In this document: positions 56,290-64,000 of the stretch, piece after piece
Layout: every line of letters starts with the position of its first letter
Numbering within the stretch: the first letter of the stretch is position 1
NCBI GenBank assembly: GCA_963555705.1
Contig: OY743190.1
Span: forward strand, 18,235,491 to 18,299,490
Direction of reading: 5' to 3'
Length of the DNA: 64,000 nt
DNA from: Ligustrum vulgare
Taxonomy: Eukaryota; Streptophyta; Magnoliopsida; Lamiales; Oleaceae
Notes under the pieces: model-generated
What the model was told of the DNA's origin: nothing
Seen by the model: the letters and a program-made list of their open reading frames with translations, nothing else
Database searches by the model: none
Position numbers and translations under genes: made by a program

Positions 56290-57725
56290 TACTCCCTCTC
56301 TTGAAAAGGATTCAACCTCGAATCCAATTTTGGTCGGCTTTTCAAACTCCTCCTGCTTTCCTGGGCTCGATGATCATTTTTATGCCTCGTGCTTGCTTTC
56401 AACATTTTGGGCTGCCCATTTTTCTCCTTCAACTTTCTCGGCTTTTTGGGCTGCTCACTTGTGCCAACAAGTTTCTTTCCTGTTTTAAGCTCATGGTTTG
56501 ACTTCGGTACCTGTAAAACAGAATTTAAAGAACTGGGGAGGGGTGTGTTAGCGTGAGTAAGTGCAAATAGACTCATTTTTGTGGTAGACTCTCTTTTCTT
56601 TTGATTTTTGCACTCAGTCGCTCCTTTTTCTGAGGTTTGAACCTCAACCCTCTTTTCTTTACTTTTCACTCCCTCTCCTTTTTCTGAGGTCGTGGCCTCA
56701 ACGCTCTTAATTTTAATTTCCACTCCCTCTCCTTTTTCTGAGGTCGTGGCCTCAACTCTCTTATTTTTCCCCTCAAACTCACTTTTTACTTTCAATTGAT
56801 CTTTCAGGGCGTCAGTTGGAGATAGTGGCATTAAAGTAAACTTTTTTCCCCCTTTTACCAGACTGTATCTATTCGTATACCCATCATGTAGCACAGCCCT
56901 TTCATGTTGCCAAGGTCTCCCCAACAGTATGTGACTAATTTGCATTGGCACCACGTCACAAATTACCTCATCGGTATATCCACCAAGAGAAAAATTCACC
57001 AAGGCCTGTCTCTTCACCTTAACTTCCCCCGACTCAGTCAACCATTGTAATTTATACGGCGTTGGATGTTTCGTTAAAGGTAAGCCTAATTTTTCCACCA
57101 ACATTGTACTAACTACATTAGTACAACTTCCCCCGTCAATCACCAAGCTACAAACTTTTTCATTCACTAAGCATCTAGTGCGAAAAATATTATCCTTCTG
57201 CTCATCCACATTACCCACAACATCCATCTTACGTCTAATGCTAAGAGCACTCCTATCAATAATTGACTCATCCACCACAACACTTTTAGCCCCTTCACTA
57301 TCACCTCTAACCTTTTTAAGTGAACAATCAAGTGCAATGTGACCCCGTTCCAAACATTTAAAGCACTTAATATTTTTATCCTTAAGAAGCTTGGAATCAG
57401 AATTATTTTTACCTTTAGTTGTCGGTTTCTCCCTCCTTTTGTGAACATGATCACTACTTTCCCGTTTTGATCGGTGTGACTTTGCTTCTTCCTTTCCCCT
57501 TAATGACCTGTCATCCACCCCATCTCCAAACCTAGCATGACTTTCACGCTTACTACTCCTCCTAGCCATAGAAACCGCCTGATGTTGCTCCTTTTCCCAT
57601 TGAGCAAGTTCTGCTTCCCTTCTTTCCATCCTAGCCATCAATCTCTCAAATTTTACCTTCATGGCCTCCATCTGTTTAAAATTCTTGTGGTCACCTGTTG
57701 ATGGAGATTTTTCCCTGCGAGACAT
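55992..57725 (-). CDS. gag-protease polyprotein reading into the LTR
   Basis: 577 codons, uninterrupted. A charged coiled-coil-like N-terminus (residues 15-60) and Lys/Arg/Ser-rich stretch are followed by a CCHC knuckle CFKCLERGHIALDC (121-134) and an aspartic protease with IDGGSC (196-201) and HILLGRPW (265-272). Then comes a linker with three copies of a (S)VEATTSEKGEGV-type repeat (about 320-380) and a Lys-rich region. The last ~98 codons lie inside the 3' LTR, where TACGGCCGT repeats are read as YGR, HGR or TAV. The capsid core seen at 63984-63600 in the related element is missing, as are RT and integrase. DGGS is where many proteases have D-T/S-G; the same form occurs at 62683-63723. It may still supply RNA-binding and protease functions, but that is unproven. 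Confidence 0.8.
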   Translation of the reverse strand: MSRREKSPSTGDHKNFKQMEAMKVKFERLMARMERREAELAQWEKEQHQAVSMARRSSKRESHARFGDGVDDRSLRGKEEAKSHRSKRESSDHVHKRREKPTTKGKNNSDSKLLKDKNIKCFKCLERGHIALDCSLKKVRGDSEGAKSVVVDESIIDRSALSIRRKMDVVGNVDEQKDNIFRTRCLVNEKVCSLVIDGGSCTNVVSTMLVEKLGLPLTKHPTPYKLQWLTESGEVKVKRQALVNFSLGGYTDEVICDVVPMQISHILLGRPWQHERAVLHDGYTNRYSLVKGGKKFTLMPLSPTDALKDQLKVKSEFEGKNKRVEATTSEKGEGVEIKIKSVEATTSEKGEGVKSKEKRVEVQTSEKGATECKNQKKRESTTKMSLFALTHANTPLPSSLNSVLQVPKSNHELKTGKKLVGTSEQPKKPRKLKEKNGQPKMLKASTRHKNDHRAQESRRSLKSRPKLDSRLNPFQEREYDVIRTRHRRAKSSHRQYDNDLHGKRSKFHVGIKPRRGMDRAESSKRNYLCRKSITAVKEDLHGRNPCIHGRKSYYHGRNQLTRKNEDLLQKEAYGRKL

Positions 57726-58100
57726 GGTTAGCTTTCAAAGACAACAAAAATTCCTCTCGTGTTTATTTTTACTCGTGTATCACACTTAATCCCTTCAAAT
57801 TTCACCCAAGATCAAATCAAGGATCAACAATCAAGGAATTTCTGGAAGATACGAAAGGTAAAAAAAAATTAGAAAAAAATTCTCGGAAAATTTCGAATTT
57901 TTTTTTTTGTTAATCTGCCAGAGAATTAAACTACGAGTATGGCAGAAAAAACGGAACTGAATTTGGACGAAAAACGAAGAAGAAAAACACTTTTGAATTT
58001 CTGGGACTGACTCTTATGGATCAAACTGGAAAAATTTATGACTGACACGAAGAACGCGAAGAACGCGAAAAATCAAGAAACGCAAGAATCTGAAATAGAT

Positions 58101-58116
58101 CCAAGCTCTGATACCA
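58101..58116 (-). promoter_or_regulatory. Primer binding site (initiator Met tRNA type)
   Basis: The minus strand reads TGGTATCAGAGCTTGG, two bases from the 5' LTR. Confidence 0.9.
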
Positions 58117-58118
58117 GA

Positions 58119-59121
58119 TGACGCGATCCCGGTCGGGGAATCTTGTCAAATACGCGGAATAACGAAATTTAAAACCCTAGGATAGATCTAGATCAGATCT
58201 GACACGAAAATAACAAAAAAATTAAAATACTGGAAAGATAAAATTGACGATAGGACCTTGACCCAAGATTCATGACGCAATTAATTGACGATGCGGAATC
58301 GAGATCCAAGGTTTTCGAAACACCACAAGGACTTGTCAATTTCCTTGATAAGATTCTAATCGGACACGCCACAAATATTCTCGCGAATATTTGATAAGTA
58401 CAACGCCACAAATATTTCCACAATATTTGATAGGTCGGATTTGTTCTCGAAGAACACAAAAGGGACTCCTCAACCTTTCAATTGGAGAAAACTCTCTCAA
58501 CTTTATTAATCTCAAAATCAATCTTAACTGTCTTTACAATGAATTGAAAAAGCGTATAAATAAGCAAAATAACCTAGCATCTAATTTACTTAAAATAGAA
58601 TTCTAATTAGACTAAAATTCTAAACTAGGAAAATAACCAAAACAATAAAAGGAAATAAAATATTTGAATATTCCCGAAAATCTGGCCGAGCTCGTTTACG
58701 GCCGTGACAAAATATCTTACGGCCGTAATCACCTTTCTGATCAAAACTGTACCATCAGTTACGGCCGTGATGAATTTATTACGGCCGTGAAAATGTCCCT
58801 GTTTGAATGTTACGGCCGTAACTTCAAAGCTTACGGCCGTAAGCCTCTTTCTGCAGCAAATCTTCATTTTTCCTCGTCAATTGATTACGGCCGTGATAGT
58901 AAGATTTACGGCCGTGAATACATGGGTTACGGCCGTGAAGGTCTTCTTATACGGCCGTAATGGATTTTCTGCATAAATAATTTCTTTTACTCGATTCGGC
59001 TCGATCCGTCCCTCTTCTTGGCTTTATCCCAACATGGAACTTGCTCCGTTTTCCACGTAGATCATTGTCATATTTTCGATGGCTCGACTTCGCCCTTCGA
59101 TGCCTGGTCCGGATCACATCA
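58119..59121 (-). repeat. 5' LTR of the gag-protease element with ten TACGGCCGT motifs
   Basis: 1003 bp. Ten intact TACGGCCGT copies at 58696-58962, several inside the 12-bp palindrome TTACGGCCGTAA or the variant ending TGA. Confidence 0.95.
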
Positions 59122-59887
59122 GTTTGCTTTATTTATTTATTTTTACATCTTCATCCAATAACATTTCTAATGCCTGAATTTCATTTTTGCCTTGATAGGA
59201 CTTATTCTGTAACAGGAAGATGATCAAGGAACTTTGGGAATGCATATCTCCATCACATTCAGATTGACCAGGGAAGTCCTTTAACCTCTCCTAGTTATAC
59301 TTTTTATATACTTGATCTGATACATTGAGGACAATGTATATTTTAAGTTTGGGGGGTTAATGGGTAGTCCATTTTTCTGCTAAAGTTTTCTTTTTTTTAT
59401 TCAGCATGTATCTTAAAAAAAAAAAAATTGAAAAACTTGTTGACATGTGTATTGCCTAGGATATAGTATGGATCAAATTTTGCTTTGGTTTGAATTTTGA
59501 ACAGCATGAAAACAAGAATTTTATGAACTAGTTACTACTTGCTAGATTTCATCTTCACGCGCACATAGCCATTGTTGGATTATTACTTGTGTAGGGATTT
59601 GTTTAATACATGTGGGGTAAATTTATGCAATTTGAACTTAGGAATGACTTGATAATCCCTAAACTTAGATGATGAGACATCCCAACCTTTAAAACTTAGA
59701 AACTAAACTTGCTCAAGAGCAGTTTGGGGGTGGAAAGAAGTGGTGAAGGTAGGCTTGAACTTTTAAGGGTCTGTAGTTCCTGAAATGTGTCATTGGTTGA
59801 AGAGGTCTTGGTTAACAGGTATAAACCATTACCGGCATAAAAACAGAAAAATGTTGAATGTCTTATTCTACTCTTCAAATGCCTTTT

Positions 59888-60180
59888 TGACTCGAGTAAT
59901 TAAGTCTGAGGGGTCTTTCAAACCTGGTGCCCTAAAGCCATCTTGCTTGGGAGCCACCGACCTAAAGTTCGCTACATGGGTCAATTAGAAAGCAAGTACG
60001 GAGAGTGAACTTACACATAACACAATAAAACATCTTTAACTTTTTGATGTTGACTGTGTGACTCAAGTAATTAAGTCTGAGGGGTCTTTCAAACCTGGTG
60101 CCCTAAATCCGTCTGCCTTGGGAGACACCGACCTAAAGCTTGCTACAGGGGTCACATAGAACGCAAATGAGAAAAGTATT
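59888..60180 (+). repeat. Athila 3' non-coding module, two copies
   Basis: Two copies (about 59888-60010 and 60058-60180) share taattaagtctgaggggtct, ttcaaacctggtgcccta, cttgggag and caccgacctaaag. GGTGCCC can pair with GGGAGCCACC or GGGAGACACC in each copy. Homologous, inverted, to 16500-16855 and 25740-26015. Confidence 0.85.
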
Positions 60181-60693
60181 GCACAAAGATGGTAAAATAC
60201 ATGGATATAAAAAGAAAAAGTTGTCCATAAAAACAAAAATAAAATTATTGTTTGGTATAAGCTTGTTGATTGAGACTTTGATACTAAAGTCATGGATTAG
60301 GGAACCGCTTACCATTGATTGTTTGGGTAGACTTAGCTAATTCTGACCACCTAGTGTGGAAAAATGCAAATTTTTGATGTTTAGAAACCACATGAATAGA
60401 AAGAACCTTGGGATTCGAGAGAAAAGCAGTAAGTTGTGATCATCCATGAGCGATGCAAGAAAAATCATTAGATTCATTAGGGTGACCACATGGGATTCGG
60501 GCTTGATATTGCATAATAAGCTACACAATGTTAAATATATCATTTACATGAGTAGGAATTTGACATTGGCTATTCACACACACACTTGAAAATCTAGCAT
60601 GAGATAACTAAAATTATTTTACCTTATTGTTCATAACTCTTGCCAAAGTACAAATTGATCTGGATTATTGAGGCATATGGTATACATGTTGAC

Positions 60694-60696
<3 letters not shown>

Positions 60697-60752
<56 letters not shown>
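60697..60752. repeat. AT dinucleotide microsatellite
   Basis: About 28 uninterrupted AT units; probably length-variable. Confidence 0.97.
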
Positions 60753-60756
<4 letters not shown>

Positions 60757-60814
60757 CTTTGCTATTTTGATTCCTTAGTTTTATTCTATCTTATTCGAGG
60801 ACGAACAAGAGTTT

Positions 60815-60828
60815 AAGTTTGGGGGGTT
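60815..60828 (+). promoter_or_regulatory. Athila polypurine tract
   Basis: AAGTTTGGGGGGTT directly before the 3' LTR, preceded by ttcgaggacgaacaa. Confidence 0.85.
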
Positions 60829-62543
60829 TGATAAGTACGATTTTTGTACTCATCTTGACTTTAAATTTAGACAATTACGAGTGTTTTAGGATATAATATT
60901 GCTAATTATGTATTTATTTTGTTTTTTTTAGGAAAAACCCAAATTTGGACGCGTTTGGAGGCAAAAAGGATAAAAAGGGACTAAAACCATACAAAATGAA
61001 CTCAATTGCATCATATAAAAAGTCTAGGGACCGATTTGATCAGCAAACTATGGTAACATGTATGTGGGCCTAATTCTAATCCAGTGAGTGACCTAATTCT
61101 ATATGAGCACCAGTTTTTTCTGGAAAAAAGGGAAGAGCCGATTTGGGGGCTGCTGGAAACGAGAGAGGGAGCCGCTGGTGAGCTTAAGAGGGAGATTTCT
61201 TGAGGGATTATCATTCATCATCAAAAGTGGTCGGTGGTGGAGTGTGGATTGAGCATCCTAGGAATAAAAGCAGCTGAAAAAGGAAGATATATACATTGGA
61301 GACGGTCAACTGAGAGAAGAGAGGGCGTCTGATGCATTAGAGAGAGGAGCCATGTGTAGAGAGCTGCAGGTGAAGACAAAAGAGAGATATAATTGGCTGA
61401 ACTTGAGATTATACACGTATATAAACACGACAGTAGATTTCTGGGAGATTGGAGAAGTATATAGATATACATATATACATTACCAATTGAATTGCTGGGC
61501 ATAAAATTCAGAATCTGGGGAGCAGCCGAGGGAAAATTTCTGGGAGTATTAATTGGAAAGTGGTGGAAAGATATACATCTTATACATTAAAAGATTGGTG
61601 GACGGTGGGAATTGGAGGAAGTGCCACGGCTGGTGAGTGCAAATTGGAGGAGACAAAAAAAGAAGTGATTAAGATTGGCTGGAGATATATCGGAAGTTAT
61701 TGCTCGGCTGGAATTAAAATTGGAAGAAGACAGTTGGCTAACGTGAAAAAACGGAGGAGAATTCCAGTTTATTTCGCGACATCAACCGGGTGATAATTTT
61801 CCAATTCTTTGTGTCTGATTTACATATTAAGATGCTAGGCTAATTTAATTTATGTATTGGATGAAGATGAAATTTGTTATTTATTTATTTCAAATCAAAA
61901 ACTAGTAGTTTAATAATTTCTTGTGTTGTCTTGATTGATTTTGCATGCTTTATTGTTATTATTTGATTGATTGGCCACCAATTAAATATATTGTTGCTTG
62001 TTGTAGTCTTGGAAAAGTCACAATAAGTTTGAACATTGCATGATCAACACATGAACACTAGATGTCAGGAATAACACTATGACATGTGCAATCTAATTGA
62101 TAATTGTGTGAATTAATGCGTTCTAAACATTCGTATTAGGACTAGGGATAGATTCGTTCCGTGTTTAGAATATAATTAATTTGTCTTGGAAAAGAAAATT
62201 AATTGTATGTGAATTATCGATTGTCAAGAAACGCATGAATGATTTAAAGTACGAATTGTTGAATTGAGATAGGTGATAACAAGTGGATTCAGATTCCAAT
62301 ACATGCTCTCCATTCATATTTTACTCCCAAACATTTGTTTTTATTTAATTTTTATTTATTGCAATTTTTTAGAATAGATAGACAAACAAAATCATATTTT
62401 TATTCTAATTGTTTTCATTAATTGAATCGACGATAAACTAATAATTAGGACTAAACATTATTCCTCGTGGGAACGATACTCTCAACTCATCACAATTATT
62501 ACTTGTCAACGATCCCGTGCACTTGCGGGATTCGAAGCGAACA
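60829..62543 (+). repeat. 3' LTR of the nested Athila
   Basis: 1715 bp partner of 32349-34062. The target gcact follows at 62544-62548. Confidence 0.95.
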
Positions 62544-63984
62544 GCACTCTTCGCTCCCTCTCCTTTTTCTGAGGTATGTACCCCAACACTCTTTTTTTCT
62601 CTCGCCTCTCCTTTTTCTGGAGTCGTGGCTCCAACCCTCTTTTCCTCTCTTTTTCTGAGGTCGTGGCCTCAACTCTTTTTTTTTAAAGTTTCCTCACCTT
62701 TTGTTCTTCATAATTTTTCAATTTAACTTGATCTGCATAAACTTGTGATGGTGTCAATGGTGTAAGTGTAATTTTTCTCTCATCCTTGGTAAAACTATAT
62801 CTATTTTTATACCCGTCATGTGTCACCTTCCTATCATATTGCCAAGGCCTACCTAACAAAATGTGCCTGGCTTGCATAGGAACCACATCACACATCACTT
62901 CATCCATATAGCTACCAATCGAAAAATTCACTAATACCCTCCTATTCACCTTAATCTCACCACTATCATTTAACCACTGAAGTATATAAGGTGATGGATG
63001 CTTCAACAATGGTAATACTAACTTCTCAATTAGTGTGGTGCTAGCAACATTTGTACAACTACCACCATCAATAATCATACTACATACCTTGTCTTGGATG
63101 TGACACTGTGTATGAAATATGTTCTCCCTCTGTTGCTCCACGTCATCCACGCTGATTTTGGCACTAAGGGCTCGCCTCACTACTAATAATGATCCATGCT
63201 CCCCGGATAACAATTCCTCATTATCACTAGCTTCCTCCAAAGCGGGCATGTCACTGTAGTCTTCCTCATCGCTGCCACTTTCCCAAGCCCCCTCTGCTCG
63301 CAAGGTAATAACATGCCTATTAGGGCATTGAGAAGCCACATGTCCTCTTCCCAAGCATTTGAAGCATTGGATATCTCTACTCCTAGATGGTTGAGACTCC
63401 CCTTTGGGTAGAAATTTGTTAAAGGACTCCTCCTTTCCCTTGGGTACCTCAATCTTCCCCTTCGAAACAGCCCCAACTCCTTTATTTTCCCACCTCGGCT
63501 TCCAAGACTGATTAGAACCCAAAGGACCCAACTGATACTTAGCTTTCCCTTTTCTCTTCAATTGCTTCTCCACTTTTATGGCCATATGTAGCATATCTTC
63601 TAACTCCACATAGTGTTGCAATTCGACCACATTTGCTATTTCTTTATTCATCCCATTCAAGAAACGCGTCATAGTGGCCTCCTCATCCTCCTCCACATTG
63701 GCTCTAAGCATTAACATCTCCATCTCCTTATGATAATCCTCAACACTCTTAGAACCTTGGTAAAGACTCTACAGTTTTTGATGAAGTTCCCTATGGTAAT
63801 GACTAGGGATAAACCTCTTTCTCATGACAGCCTTTAATTCACCCCATGTACTAATAGGTCTCTTACGATTTCGCCTCTTAGAAGTTGCTAATTGATCCCA
63901 CCAAGTAAGTGCATAATCGGTGAATTCAAGAACCGCAACTTTAACCTTTTTCTCCTCCATATAGCTGTAGCAATCGAATATCAA
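62544..63984 (-). pseudogene. gag and protease of the chromovirus-type element
   Basis: The capsid segment (YALTWWDQLA, WGELKAVMRKRFIPSHYHREL) is followed by an in-frame TAG at 63769-63771. The same frame continues ([19 protein letters not shown]) to 62683: capsid end, knuckle [14 protein letters not shown], an acidic spacer ([14 protein letters not shown]) and protease with [12 protein letters not shown] and HILLGRPW. A frame break then leads into a linker with three decayed VEATTSEKGEG-type repeats, cut at 62544 by the Athila. RT follows at 32348. The N-terminus continues towards or past the window end. Confidence 0.88.
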
Positions 63985-64000
63985 CTCAATCCTTTTCTCC

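Larger units (their letters stand above)
55287..59121 (-). mobile_element. Non-autonomous gag-protease-only Ty3/gypsy element
   Basis: LTRs of exactly 1003 bp (55287-56289 and 58119-59121), TGACGCG...CATCA, with target gtttg on both sides (55282-55286 and 59122-59126). PBS at the right, purine tract at the left: minus orientation. The 1.8-kb interior has one long ORF with a zinc knuckle and protease but no RT, RNase H or integrase. It is related to the chromovirus-type element at 28648, sharing its gag knuckle, protease and SEKGEG linker. Confidence 0.95.
59122..60828 (+). other. Athila 3' non-coding region
   Basis: No coding domain. Contains a tract resembling the PPT (aagtttggggggtt at 59345-59358, after acattgaggacaatgt), the duplicated module at 59888-60180, an AT microsatellite (60697-60752) and the terminal PPT. 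Confidence 0.85.
32349..62543 (+). mobile_element. Athila element carrying three nested insertions
   Basis: LTRs at 32349-34062 and 60829-62543 (1714 and 1715 bp) begin TGATAAG and end GAACA, flanked by gcact (32344-32348 and 62544-62548). An Athila-type PBS follows the left LTR and a purine tract precedes the right one. Removing the three inserts (35643-42910, 45679-54166 and 55287-59121, each minus one target copy) leaves about 10.4 kb with gag, protease, RT, RNase H and integrase in order. Stops and frameshifts make it non-functional. Confidence 0.95.
28648..64000 (-). mobile_element. Chromovirus-type Ty3/gypsy element, split by a nested Athila and cut by the window end
   Basis: Read right to left: gag and protease (63984-62544), a 30-kb nested Athila (62543-32349), then RT (32348-31299), RNase H and integrase (31298-29274) and the 3' LTR (29523-28648). 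The 5' LTR is beyond 64000. The split codons on the two sides rejoin logically between the protease linker and RT, and gcact is duplicated at the junctions. RT and integrase resemble the CRM group of plant chromoviruses by eye; this placement is tentative. Several stops make it defective. Confidence 0.85.

Overview
This is plant nuclear DNA, almost certainly from an angiosperm. It is AT-rich, intergenic and built almost wholly of nested LTR retrotransposons plus a few MITEs. Evidence for a plant: Athila-type and chromovirus-type Ty3/gypsy coding sequence, initiator-Met-type primer binding sites (TGGTATCAGAGC), Tourist-like and Stowaway-like MITEs, and a plant-type LOG protein. I cannot name the species. 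I see no ordinary intron-containing host gene.

Layout. (1) 1-5.7 kb: a decayed Athila-like element (LTR, PBS, gag with a stop). A small minus-strand element sits in its LTR (620-3635, TSD gtaat). (2) 5.7-7.7 kb: a Tat-like gag/LTR remnant on the minus strand holding a solo LTR (5895-6825, TSD ttttg). (3) 7.7-16.5 kb: non-coding DNA with two Tourist-like MITEs and a 2.5-kb solo LTR (10431-12954, TSD cattt). (4) 16.5-28.6 kb: two badly decayed minus-strand Athila-like elements, with a Stowaway-like MITE and a solo LTR. (5) 28.65 kb to beyond the window end: a minus-strand chromovirus-type element split by a younger Athila (32349-62543, TSD gcact). That Athila is itself interrupted by three elements: a non-coding LARD on the minus strand (35643-42910, TSD cacaa), an 8.5-kb cargo-carrying element (45679-54166, TSD cttat) and a 3.8-kb gag-protease-only element (55287-59121, TSD gtttg). 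These target-site duplications give a clear insertion order.

The most unusual part is the element at 45679-54166. Its two 1950-bp LTRs are almost identical, so it inserted recently. It has no gag or pol. Instead, on the strand opposite to the element, it carries about 2 kb of foreign-looking sequence. In order along the minus strand this holds: an intact 181-aa basic Cys-rich ORF resembling the 3'-proximal nucleic-acid-binding proteins of plant flexuous RNA viruses (Betaflexiviridae); a 300-nt spacer with hairpins; an intact, intronless 217-aa LOG-type cytokinin-activating phosphoribohydrolase; and, starting at the LOG stop codon, three tandem stem-loops whose helices are kept despite sequence change. 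My inference is that a virus-derived or virus-like RNA segment bearing a LOG gene was captured by a non-autonomous LTR retrotransposon. I know of no described virus or transposon with this gene pair.

Other notable structure: palindromic TTACGGCCGTAA clusters in LTRs of a whole family; a 17-copy array of 5'-splice-site-like GTAAGTAT motifs in the cargo element's LTR; a duplicated non-coding module shared by young and decayed Athila elements; and PPT/LTR junction sequences repeated inside two non-autonomous elements.
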